Source: Megamerina dolium (taxonomy: Eukaryota > Arthropoda > Insecta > Diptera > Megamerinidae). Taken from it: DNA of 64,000 bases. The stretch spans positions 13,132,139 to 13,196,138 of the forward strand of contig OY978529.1 in the NCBI GenBank assembly GCA_963854835.1, read 5' to 3'. This document shows positions 1 through 8,411 of this stretch, in pieces. Within the stretch, counting starts at the first letter, position 1. Each line of letters opens with the position of its first letter. The position numbers and the translations under genes were made by a program. The notes under the pieces are model-generated. The model searched no databases. It was not told the origin of the DNA and worked only from the letters and a program-made list of their open reading frames with translations.

Positions 1-500
1 CTGGAGTCTTCCTTTGGCTTGGTGCATAATTGAGACTTATGTAGGTCACCACAGATAACACATATACTGGGGAGTGTACAATATTCCTTGGTGAGTCCAA
101 ATTCATGTCAATTAGCGCATTCAACTGGACCCAACCTCTTACGGGGCTCTTCTACTGAGATTTTCCAGTGTAACAAATAGCGTAGACTATAAATAGAATG
201 AGATTCACCTTTCTTCAAAGCCACATTTTCCGGCTCTAGCTCAACTCTGTAAGGGACAATGGAGCTTTGTTCTTGTTTCGTTTATTGTACACCAATCGTA
301 CTTTAAAACCTTCTTGGCGTAGGGCGTCGAGAATATCGTTTGTTTCCACGTCAGGTTCAATGCCATTTATTATCACAATCAGACCTTTCTCACTCTTGAG
401 TTGGTATGTGTATAACTTTTTTTTAAATTTTTTCAAAATACTCCACTTACGGTATCCAGGTTCAGAGTAAAATTGAATTTTTGTCCCTTGTATGATACCT
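1..500 (-). pseudogene. Jockey-like ORF1 (Gag-like) remnant, central and zinc-knuckle part
   Basis: Antisense remnant of a non-LTR retrotransposon ORF1 (RNA-binding Gag-like protein). Read on the minus strand, 236-446 gives YTYQLKSEKGLIVIINGIEP, which aligns with YTYQLKSSKGLIVVLKGVEP in the intact Jockey ORF1 at 31844-33457. Further downstream (about 1-75) a shifted frame gives CVICGDLHKSQLC, matching the second CCHC knuckle of that ORF1 (CVICGDLHKSNIC). The N-terminal continuation lies at 1040-1400, separated by the RTE insert at 501-1039. Several frameshifts show it is dead. The divergence from the 31844 copy suggests a related but different Jockey subfamily. The element runs off the left edge of the window. 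Confidence 0.85.
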
Positions 501-1039
501 CTCTTGCAAACAGGTGCTACTTTGGGCTAAGTAAGCAATTGAGAAGTCGAGCTCTCTCTCGAAGAACGAAAACTACACCCTACAAGTCTTTCGTCCTAAC
601 ATATGGCGCTGAAGCCTGCACAATTTCCACCTCGGATGAACGAATGCTTGGAGTTTTCGAGAGAAAAGTCCTACGGAAGATCTTTGGACCTATTTGCATT
701 GGTGGCGAGTATCGAATAAGGTACAACCATGAGCTGTACGAGCTGTATGTCGATATTGACATAGTAAAGCACATCAAAATCCAGCGGCTGCGCTGGCTAG
801 CGAATGGAAGAACACGCTCCAGCTAAGAAGGTGTTATATTCGGAACCCGCTGGAGGACGACGCAGAAGAGGAAGACCTAACTTCCGTTGGAAATACCAAG
901 TACTGGAGAACCTGACGGCGCTTGGAATTTCTAACTGCCGCCAGCTAGCGAAGAACAGAGATGGCTGGCTACTGGCTAAGCATGTTATATTCGGCCTAAA
1001 TCGATATTCGGTTGTTATGGCCACATAAGTAAGTAAGTA
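501..1039 (+). mobile_element. 5'-truncated RTE-type non-LTR retrotransposon (RT C-terminal end)
   Basis: The plus strand encodes the C-terminal end of an RTE/BovB-like reverse transcriptase (CYFGLSKQLRSRALSRRTKT, then FERKVLRKIFGPIC, then the Arg-rich AGGRRRRGRPNFRWK), in two overlapping frames (to 826, and from 804) because of a small deletion near 805. The same domain is better preserved at 44808-45332. The 3' end is the short repeat TAAGTAAGTAAG, as in RTE elements. It is bracketed by a 9-bp direct repeat ATGATACCT at 492-500 and 1040-1048; removing the insert rejoins the antisense ORF1 frame. It has no RT catalytic core or endonuclease, so it is a dead-on-arrival copy. Confidence 0.9.
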
Positions 1040-1400
1040 ATGATACCTTTAGTTATTGGAACAACATACGATTCATTATGATGCTTAGATACATTATTGC
1101 TTGGAGTTTGTTTTCAAGCAACCTGTGTCAATTTTTCACCGTATTGATTTGGAGTTATTTGTGTTCGTATTTGTTACTAATGCGGGAGAATTATAAATAC
1201 TGCTATGTGTTATACTCACATTAGTAGAAGAGGGAGAAGGATACTTATTAATTTTTATTTTAGGGTCTGAAGCAGCAACAGACGAAATTTTTATCGTTAA
1301 AAGATGCAGCGTTCGGACGACGGGGAGAAACACTCATCGTTGTTTTTTCAATCTCCTTGACTTGTTTATTTTTATATTATATCGAATATCGATTAAAACT
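1040..1400 (-). pseudogene. Jockey-like ORF1 remnant, N-terminal part
   Basis: Continuation of the antisense ORF1 remnant on the other side of the RTE insert. The minus strand just outside the target duplication encodes VVPITKG, matching VVPIRKG of the intact Jockey ORF1 near residues 224-230. The minus-strand open stretch 1136-1333 is Ser/Asn/Thr-rich and aligns only loosely with the low-complexity N-terminal part of that ORF1, so the outer boundary (about 1400) is a guess. Frameshifts are present near 1085. Confidence 0.65.
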
Positions 1401-1602
1401 TTCTTCAATATACAATTATATGTTTTTTTACAATTTTTCAAATATAAAACTGAAATAAATTTAAGCCGTCGCCGCTCAACTTAAAAATAGAAAAAAATTA
1501 AAATGGATAGTAGACGGTCGACGGTAAAAACGCTGCCGATGCAATTTTTATTATTACCGCTTTACCGTCGTCTACCGCAATTCTAAGTACAATTTATGCT
1601 AT
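1400..1602. other. AT-rich spacer with a short CG-containing inverted repeat
   Basis: No gene. GTAGACGGTCGACGGTAAA (1509-1527) faces TTTACCGTCGTCTACCGC (1561-1578), an imperfect inverted repeat that could be the end of an unrecognised element. Otherwise AT-rich. Confidence 0.3.
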
Positions 1603-2539
1603 TGTAACGAGTAGCTGTGGTTGGTTACTCATAACTATTGTGAATGACACGAATATTGGTAGCATCGAAACGAATGTCAACAAAAAGAAATAGGCGATAA
1701 CTAGAACACGCCAACGAGATAGAAATGGTGCAACTAGCCACGAACGTACCGCCCGTACGTACGAACAAAAATTTGTCAAAAGTTATGCCCTTAGCAGCGA
1801 CGGAGAAATCGACTGTTCTTTCTTATATACATACATAACAATGTTACCATGTAACACTGTGTGTGCATGCTTTTAATCACACTTACCATTTTCATGATAA
1901 AATTTCATAATATAGAAACTAAAAAAAAAAATAAATATACGTGAAGTATATTTTAATAAATAACTAAACACGATGATAGTTTTGATTAATTAAAAAAAAA
2001 AAACTAAACTTTTTTAGTTAATTTTTTATTCATTTATAAAAGTCTAAGCTGGTAACCCTGTAAACATATAGAACGATCAGCTGACACGGGTTTACGTAAA
2101 AATCAAATTGCTGTTGATTCTCTCCGTTACGCGCTACGGGAACGTCACCGTTATACGGTGGTGAGTTTTTGTTAACACGACATTCCCATAAGATAGGTCG
2201 TGTCAACTGACAAGTTCTACGTTTTCACGTTCGTGGCTAGTTGCAGCAAAAGAGAAGAAACTCGACTACCATAAAGGAAGATTGTGGAGTGTTGCCACAG
2301 AGTATAAATAGAGCCAGTGTTGACAAATTGCGCAATCATCGATACAGTATCAGAGGCAAAAGTCGCAAGTACATTAAAAGAGTTATTGTAAATAGTTGAT
2401 TGTAAATAGAGTTAATTAAATAAATTGTTGCTGTATATAGTTGCACAAAATAAGTGTTGCAATTATTATTAACAGAATCCAGTGATTGGGCAAGGTTTAT
2501 TCAAATAGAATTAAACGTTCACAAAATAAAAACGTAATA
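1603..2539 (+). repeat. Solo LTR of the Gypsy family, interrupted by a MITE
   Basis: Begins TGTAACGAGTAG and ends in ATAAAAACGTAATA, matching in reverse complement the LTRs of the provirus at 2787-8316 over both halves. The LTR parts (1603-1728 and 2246-2539, about 420 bp together) are comparable in length to the 438-bp proviral LTR. No internal retroviral sequence is attached, so it is probably the product of LTR-LTR recombination. Flanking tetranucleotides are CTAT (1599-1602) and ATAT (2540-2543), a 3/4 match consistent with a decayed 4-bp target duplication. It contains a TATA-like TATAAATA near 2305, in the position of the LTR promoter. Confidence 0.85.
1729..2245. mobile_element. 517-bp MITE with perfect 19-bp terminal inverted repeats
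   Basis: TGCAACTAGCCACGAACGT at 1729-1747 is exactly inverted at 2227-2245. The insert sits in the middle of a solo Gypsy LTR whose uninterrupted version is visible at 2787-3224, so its extent is well defined. It has no coding capacity. A clean target duplication is not visible, so the superfamily cannot be assigned; the size and TIR are compatible with a non-autonomous DNA transposon. Confidence 0.75.
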
Positions 2540-2786
2540 ATATGCATACGTTGGCTTAAGCCAGCTGCCAAACTATACTGCACTTAACACAAATTTTCGT
2601 CAAGTTTCGTCAAATGCCATTTGCTTAAACAAAGCGAAACTGATTACACATTCCGTACGGAAACTGCTGTTTGTGAATTGTTTACGTATTAAATATAAAG
2701 TAAACAAATTCGCAATGGACCTAAAAGGCGCAAAAACATCTTTTAAATTTAATTAAAAGACGAAAAGAGAATGTGTCTATTCATAT
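2540..2786. other. Spacer between solo LTR and provirus
   Basis: Unique-looking AT-rich sequence of 247 bp with no recognisable gene. It separates two members of the same LTR family in opposite orientation. Confidence 0.6.
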
Positions 2787-3224
2787 TGTTACGTTTTTAT
2801 TTTGTGAACGTTTAATTCTATTTGAATTACCTTGTTCGATCACTGGATTCTGTTAATGATAACTGCAACACTTATTTTGTACAACTATATACAGCAACAA
2901 TTTATTTAATAATCTCTATTTACAATCAACACTGTTTACAATCAACTATTTACTATAACACTTAAATGTACTTGCAACTTTTGCCTCTGTATCAATGTTT
3001 TCGCAATCACGTTCGGAAGTAGATTGATTGTCAATTCTCAACACTGGCTCTATTTATACTCTGATGGCCACACCCCAGAATCTTCCTTTATCGAGATTCT
3101 TCTCTTCCTTTCTCGTTGGCTTGTTCTGGTTATCGCTTATTTCTTTTTGTTGACATTCGTTTCGATGCTGCCAATAGAGTCAGTCACAATAGTGATGAGT
3201 AATCAACTATCGATACTCGTTACA
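2787..3224 (-). repeat. 3' LTR of the Gypsy element (438 bp)
   Basis: In element orientation it starts TGTAACGAGT and ends ACGTAACA, with the short inverted ends typical of LTRs. It carries a TATA-like TATAAATA around 3052-3059 (minus strand) and an AATAAA-type signal near the end. Differences from the 5' LTR are a C/T near 2893 and two changes in the stretch 3064-3071. Confidence 0.92.
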
Positions 3225-3238
3225 CTGCCCTCCTCTTA
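3225..3238 (-). other. Polypurine tract of the Gypsy element
   Basis: On the minus strand the bases just before the 3' LTR read AAGAGGAGGGCAG, a purine-rich tract in the place where plus-strand DNA synthesis is primed in LTR retrotransposons. Confidence 0.8.
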
Positions 3239-3262
3239 ACCTTGTTCGTCCCGAACAAGTTT

Positions 3263-6196
3263 TTATACTTCCCCTCGATATGGCGCAAGTCGCTCCAAGT
3301 GCACTACTTTAAACTTTGCTCTTTTATTCCAGGCACGTTGAGTGCGATGCACTACGTCATTTATCTTTGCTATAATCTCATATGGTCCTTCCCAATGAGT
3401 CTGTAGTTTAGGGGACAGGCCTTTCTTTCGTTGTGGATTATGAAGCATTACAAGCTCTCCTTCATAGAACCCTTTTGAATTTGCTTTCAAGTCATACCTG
3501 GCCTTCATCTTATCACTTATCATCTGCGACCGCTCTCTGATGAACTGATGTACTTCATCCAACTGTTCCCGCTTTTCGCTAGTATAATTTCCTTCGGTTG
3601 ATCTCGTTGGTGTTACAACTCCAAATTTTAAATCAGCTGGCAGTCTTAACTCGTTTCCAAAAATTGCCATTGCCGGTGTAGTAGCCGTCGTATCATGTTG
3701 TGCGCATCGATATGCCATGAGGAACATTGGTATATGTACATCCCAGTCTCTTTGGTATTTATCTACGACTTTTCTCAAATATTCCTCGAAGGTACGGTTA
3801 AATCGTTCTACCATGCCATCAGATTGTGGATGCAAAGGTGTTGTACGAGTTTTGTATATACCCAGCATACGGCATATCTCTTGGAATACAACTGATTCGA
3901 AATTTCGACCTTGGTCTGAGTGTAATTCCATCGGTACACCAAAACGAGTAATCCATTGGTTGACGAATACATCCGCAACTGTACTAGCTTCTTGATTTGG
4001 AATGGGGTATACTTCAGGCCATTTACTGAAGTAATCTATAACCACCAGAACATACTTGTTTCCTGCGTTGCTTATTGGAAATGGTCCAGCTATGTCCATA
4101 GCAATTCGCTCAAATGGAGCACCCACGGTGTATTGGTGCATCTTACCACGACTTTTCTTAGTGGGACCTTTGGCCATTGCACATTGCTTACACTTCCGTA
4201 TCCAATCAGCGACATGGTCATGGCATCCAACCCAATAAAATCGTTTCTTTATTTTCTCGACGGTTTTGGTGATTCCCAAATGCCCTCCACTGGAGGCATT
4301 GTGATACTCAGCTATCACTTCATTTATTCTTGCCTTGGGTACCACTAGCAGATCATAAGTGATTTTTCCATCTTCACTTTCCCATGTTCGGAATAAACAT
4401 CCGTCTCGTAAGTGCAGGCTTTGCCACTGCGCCCAGTATGCCTTTGCTATTGGACTCTCATTAGCCATTTCTTGCCAATCTGGACGTATGCCCTGCTCCT
4501 TGTATTTCATGATCTTTGAGAGATCTGGGTCGTTCCGTTGATCTTCTTGAACTCGTTCGGTGGTCCATGACTCTTCCGACAATACATTCGTAAGACGTAG
4601 GTTAACAATGTGATTCTGGCTTCCTACCCGCGAACAATGTTTGCTATCTACGGTACAAATACGATGATATGGAGTATCAGCTTTACCACGATGAATGACA
4701 TCACGATCTTCCTTTCGTTGTCCTGGTGAATTCGATCTTTGTTGCTTGCGTCGTAGACGACAATTACGCGCCATGTGTCCTCTTTGATCGCATATAAAGC
4801 ACTTACCAGCAAATTTATTTTTGTGTTGATTCCTTGTTCTACCTTTAGGCTTCATATTCGATTGATTGCAATCACGAGCTATATGCCCTCGTTTGTCGCA
4901 AATGAAGCACTTACCATTAAATTTGTTTTCGCGTCGACCTGCTCTTACTTCAGGCTGAACTACTGATTTTACTGCCTGACGCACTGCTTCAACCAGATGT
5001 ACTGTTTCTGTTTCTAGTTGGCGTACCCGTAGCATTGGTCGACACATCAAACTGGCGGCTTCATACGTCAAAGCACTACTGACTGTTTCGGCATAAGTAT
5101 TTCTTGGTGACATGACTAGGGCACGCTTTGTCTCTCCATCACGTATGCCATCTATGAAAGCCTCTATTTTGATTTTTTCGATGAACTCTTCCGAATTACC
5201 GGAGAACGCTAGATGACATAAGCGCTCAATATCGGAAGCGAATTCCTGAAGGCTCTCATTACTCCGTTGCACTCGCGATCTCAATTCCACACGATGTAAT
5301 TGACTCTTGTATTCATTTCCATATTTCCGCTGGAGGGTGTCCATCAGTGACTGATAGCTACCACGATCTTTCTCTGGAATCATCTGTAACACGTCGGAAG
5401 CATTACCTTTTAATGCGACTATTAAAGCAGCAGTCTTGTCGCTATCATCCCATTGATTCTTCGAAGCGGTTGTCTCGAATTGAAGCTTGAAGATATTGAA
5501 TGGCGTGCTTCCGTCAAATGTTGGTGGCTTTAATTTGATTGTACTTGAATCTCTAATCACTGATGTGGCTGGTCCATTTATTTTTAGTTGATTGAGTTCG
5601 TGCTGTAATTTCTCGAACTTAACTTCCCAGTCGTCGACATGTTCCTTCAGCTTATCATCCAACTCATCCACGTGTTCTTTCAGCTCTGTAACTTTGTCAT
5701 TAATAGCTCCGGAAATTTCCTGAAATCTAAGTTCAATTCCTTTTTGTAGATTTTCGATGACGTGTTCTTGGCGAGCCGAATGTTCTTGAAGCTTGGAGTC
5801 AATTGTTTTCTGGAACTCTCCCATAGCGTTTTCTTGACGTACCGAATGTTCTTGAAACTTGGAGTCAATGCGAGACGCATTTCCTTGAATTTCCGTACGT
5901 AATTCACTAATAACGCCCTCTTGTCGAGACGAACTTTCTTGTAACTGTTGCATCATGGTTTTCATGAACTCCATGAGTTGACCACTCGAATCTATTTTGA
6001 TCTCTACCTCAGCGTGCACAACTGCTTGTATATCGGCTTTCTTGAAGAACTCATGTTCTTCTACATTAATTCCCTTAGCCTCCATAGCTTGCCTCAGCCT
6101 CACCAGCAGTTCCGCCTTTGCACCTGATGACGATAGATTCATCTCTACCAACAGCTTTTTAAGCTGGTCCACTTTTAGTTGGTCAATTTTCACCAT
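3263..6196 (-). CDS. Gag-integrase fusion polyprotein of a Gypsy element (977 aa, lacks PR/RT/RNase H)
   Basis: Uninterrupted 977-residue frame. Seen in order: a SAP-like DNA-binding helix pair at about residues 4-42; a long charged coiled-coil at about 75-205 with internal repeats of the type QEHSxRQE; a retrotransposon Gag capsid-like domain at about 220-385 (KLKPPTFDGS); two CCHC knuckles (C430/C433/H438/C443 and C466/C469/H474/C479); a short linker; then a complete Gypsy integrase with an HHCC finger (H632, H639, C669, C672), a DD35E catalytic core (D701, D761, E797) and a C-terminal GPY-type motif (WEGPYEI, about 935-941). Everything normally between nucleocapsid and integrase is missing, the junction falling at about residues 510-545, yet the frame stays open. 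Gag packages the RNA and integrase inserts the cDNA; reverse transcription would need another element. Start chosen as the ATG 10 bases inside the primer-binding site. Confidence 0.93.
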   Translation of the reverse strand: MVKIDQLKVDQLKKLLVEMNLSSSGAKAELLVRLRQAMEAKGINVEEHEFFKKADIQAVVHAEVEIKIDSSGQLMEFMKTMMQQLQESSSRQEGVISELRTEIQGNASRIDSKFQEHSVRQENAMGEFQKTIDSKLQEHSARQEHVIENLQKGIELRFQEISGAINDKVTELKEHVDELDDKLKEHVDDWEVKFEKLQHELNQLKINGPATSVIRDSSTIKLKPPTFDGSTPFNIFKLQFETTASKNQWDDSDKTAALIVALKGNASDVLQMIPEKDRGSYQSLMDTLQRKYGNEYKSQLHRVELRSRVQRSNESLQEFASDIERLCHLAFSGNSEEFIEKIKIEAFIDGIRDGETKRALVMSPRNTYAETVSSALTYEAASLMCRPMLRVRQLETETVHLVEAVRQAVKSVVQPEVRAGRRENKFNGKCFICDKRGHIARDCNQSNMKPKGRTRNQHKNKFAGKCFICDQRGHMARNCRLRRKQQRSNSPGQRKEDRDVIHRGKADTPYHRICTVDSKHCSRVGSQNHIVNLRLTNVLSEESWTTERVQEDQRNDPDLSKIMKYKEQGIRPDWQEMANESPIAKAYWAQWQSLHLRDGCLFRTWESEDGKITYDLLVVPKARINEVIAEYHNASSGGHLGITKTVEKIKKRFYWVGCHDHVADWIRKCKQCAMAKGPTKKSRGKMHQYTVGAPFERIAMDIAGPFPISNAGNKYVLVVIDYFSKWPEVYPIPNQEASTVADVFVNQWITRFGVPMELHSDQGRNFESVVFQEICRMLGIYKTRTTPLHPQSDGMVERFNRTFEEYLRKVVDKYQRDWDVHIPMFLMAYRCAQHDTTATTPAMAIFGNELRLPADLKFGVVTPTRSTEGNYTSEKREQLDEVHQFIRERSQMISDKMKARYDLKANSKGFYEGELVMLHNPQRKKGLSPKLQTHWEGPYEIIAKINDVVHRTQRAWNKRAKFKVVHLERLAPYRGEV

Positions 6197-6205
6197 CTTT
6201 ACAGA

Positions 6206-6223
6206 ATCCCACTTCTGACACCA
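6206..6223 (-). other. Primer-binding site (tRNA-Leu-like)
   Basis: On the minus strand TGGTGTCAGAAGTGGGAT follows two bases after the end of the 5' LTR. It is complementary to an 18-nt tRNA 3' end including CCA; I recognise the acceptor/T-stem as that of a leucine tRNA, from memory of eukaryotic tRNA-Leu. Confidence 0.75.
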
Positions 6224-6326
6224 ATTGTTACGTTTTTATTTTGTGAACGTTTAATTCTATTTGAATTACCTTGTTCGATCACTGGATTCTGTTAATGATA
6301 ACTGCAACACTTATTTTGTACAACTA

Positions 6327-6547
6327 CAGTGGCTCACAGCTTATTTCGTACAGTGTATATATTTTTATGTACATGGCTGTAACATCGAAACTAAAAAACT
6401 TATCGATAAGTTTTGAATGTAGATGTCTGTGTATGTGTTTAGTAAACCTAATAAGAAAACGGAGAACCCCAAAAATTTTTCTTTTTGTTATGCAAGAGAG
6501 AAAAACTATTGATCAGCTGATTTTCAGCTCACATCTTATTTCGTACA
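6327..6547 (+). repeat. Left IR/DR of the Tc1 element
   Basis: Outer repeat at 6327-6355 and inner repeat at 6525-6547 share the core TTATTTCGTACA; these are the presumed transposase-binding sites. Confidence 0.8.
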
Positions 6548-6697
6548 CAAACTTCAATGTAAGTAAGTTTCATTCTGCCGCGCAGTTACAAAGTTTTTTT
6601 GAATTGTATGAGTTTTTGGACCTTTTTAACTATTATAACAATTTTTATTATTATTATTTTAAATAGTTAAAGTGCTGTAAATTAAACATTTAGCTTT

Positions 6698-7716
6698 ATG
6701 GGTCATCGTACAACGATGGAACAGGGTAAACTGGTAATTAACCATTTTAGGAAAGGTCAGAGTGTGCGAAAAATTGCTGAAATGACAAATTTAAGTGCCT
6801 CAACTGTCCAATACATCATTCAACGCTTCGTTCGCGAAAATCGGTTGGAGAACAAGGGCAGAGAAGCACCTAATAAGATTTTCAACACATCAGACGAGCG
6901 TTATATTGTACGAAAAATTAAGAAAAATCCAAAGTTATCCGCTCCGAAGTTGGCTGCAGAGGTTCAGCGTGAAATAGGAAAATCATCCAGTGCTGAAACT
7001 GTCCGACGTGTGCTGCGCAATCATGACTTGAACGGTCGAGTAGCCCGAAAGAAACCATTCATTTCGAAAATGAATATACAACGCCGACTTGACTTCGCCA
7101 AAGAGCATATTATTAATACTCCTGCGTTCTGGAATACCGTTATTTTCGCGGATGAGTCTAAGTTTAATATTTTTGGCTCGGACGGAATGTCATATGTTTG
7201 GCGTAAAGCTAATACCGAGCTAAACAAGGAGAACCTTAAGCCCACAGTGAAGCATGGTGGCGGTAGCGTGATGGTTTGGGCCTGTATGTCAGCAGCCGGA
7301 GTAGGTGAATTGGTTTTTATTGAGGGAACAATGGACAAAATGAAGTACCTCGAGATTCTGAAAAACAATTTACTTCAAAGTGCAGACAAACTGGGTTTGC
7401 GGGAAGAATTTCGGTATTACCAAGATAATGACCCAAAACATAAATCTGGGATATTGCAATCTTGGCTTATTTGAACTGCTCACACTTGATGTCTCCACCA
7501 CCACAGTCACCTGACATGAATGTGATTGAAAATCTTTAGTCTATTTTGGACAATAAAATAAGAACACACAAGATTTCTAATAAGCAAGACCTAAAGAAGG
7601 TACTGATGGAGGAATGGAAAAAAATCACACCAGACATCACTCAAAAATTGGTGGATTCAATGCCAAGTAGACTCCAGGCTGTCATTAACGCTAAGGGATG
7701 TCATACTAAATATTAA
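6698..7716 (+). pseudogene. Tc1-family transposase, frameshifted
   Basis: Cut-and-paste DNA transposase of about 340 residues. The first 258 residues are open (6698-7474): a bipartite helix-turn-helix region at about 1-110 (VRKIAEMTNLSASTVQYIIQ) followed by the catalytic domain with D152 (FADESKF) and D243 (QDNDPKH). The third catalytic residue, a Glu in SPDMNVIEN, is encoded at 7528-7530 in another frame: the two codons are 104 nt apart, whereas a DD34E spacing needs 105, so a single-base deletion explains the shift. A TAG at 7537-7539 stands where the family has the Trp of ENLW. The tail then stays open to TAA at 7714-7716. It is dead, so this copy must have been mobilised in trans or died after insertion. 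Confidence 0.92.
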
Positions 7717-7754
7717 AATCAACTTACTTTGTTTTTAGTTTGAACTTAAAGAGA

Positions 7755-7977
7755 CTGTACGAAATAAGCTGTGACATGAATTTTCCTATTTTTTTCTTAT
7801 TTTATTTTTTTATAGTGTCAAACACTAAAATTTTGAAAAAGTAAATTTTGGAAAATAAAAAACAAACCTTCCTTTCAAAAATGGCATTTATATTTTGTTC
7901 AAATTTTTGCTATATTAGGAATTACGACTGCAGCAATTTTTAAACTGTCACTGTACGAAATAAGCTGGGAGCCACTG
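7755..7977 (-). repeat. Right IR/DR of the Tc1 element
   Basis: Inner repeat 7755-7776 and outer repeat 7949-7977, both inverted relative to the left pair. Confidence 0.8.
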
Positions 7978-8411
7978 TATATACAGTAACAATTTATTTA
8001 ATAATCTCTATTTACAATCAACACTGTTTACAATCAACTATTTACTATAACACTTAAATGTACTTGCAACTTTTGCCTCTGTATCAATGTTTTCGCAATC
8101 ACGTTCGGAAGTAGATTGATTGTCAATTCTCAACACTGGCTCTATTTATACTCTGTTGGCAACACCCCAGAATCTTCCTTTATCGAGATTCTTCTCTTCC
8201 TTTCTCGTTGGCTTGTTCTGGTTATCGCTTATTTCTTTTTGTTGACATTCGTTTCGATGCTGCCAATAGAGTCAGTCACAATAGTGATGAGTAATCAACT
8301 ATCGATACTCGTTACAATATGATAAAACGAAAGTATTTTCTCCATCTCAAAAAGGACAGAAAAACCAATTTTCCTTCTATTTCGGATTATTTCTCCAACT
8401 GAATAGGAGCA

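Larger units (their letters stand above)
6327..7977 (+). mobile_element. Tc1-type transposon (1651 bp) with IR/DR ends
   Basis: Inserted in a Gypsy LTR whose empty site is seen at 2787-3224; the TA target is duplicated at 6325-6326 and 7978-7979. Ends begin CAGTGGCTCMCAGCTTATTT and are inverted over 29 bp with one mismatch (6327-6355, 7949-7977). A second copy of the core CTTATTTCGTACA lies 200 bp inside each end (6525-6547 and 7755-7776), giving the paired-direct-repeat ends known from IR/DR Tc1 elements such as Sleeping Beauty. Codes for one broken transposase. Confidence 0.93.
2787..8316 (-). mobile_element. Ty3/Gypsy LTR retrotransposon, internally deleted, with a Tc1 nested in its 5' LTR
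   Basis: Complete provirus in minus orientation. LTRs are 2787-3224 and 6226-8316 (the latter split by a Tc1 element). The 4-bp target duplication ATAT is intact at 2783-2786 and 8317-8320. A primer-binding site complementary to a tRNA-Leu-like 3' end lies at 6206-6223 and a purine tract at 3225-3238. The single internal ORF (3263-6196) joins Gag to integrase without protease, reverse transcriptase or RNase H. Without the Tc1 and its TA duplication the element is about 3.9 kb, shorter than a typical Gypsy element. By eye the LTRs differ at 3 positions in 438, so insertion was recent. Confidence 0.93.
6226..8316 (-). repeat. 5' LTR of the Gypsy element, split by Tc1
   Basis: LTR halves are 6226-6326 and 7978-8316; the intervening Tc1 inserted at a TA dinucleotide. 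Both halves match the 3' LTR at 2787-3224 with 3 visible differences. The insertion separates the LTR start and promoter (near 8150 on the minus strand) from the last 100 bases of the LTR and the Gag frame. Confidence 0.92.

Noticed and set aside
1594..1779. Small hydrophobic protein similar to ones at 3024-3239, 8116-8322 and 22617-22844
   Set aside because: All four are the same stretch of Gypsy LTR read through; the similarity is due to the repeat, not to coding constraint.
3956..4348. Plus-strand open stretch of 130 codons
   Set aside because: Shadow of the minus-strand Gag-integrase frame, with no motif of its own.
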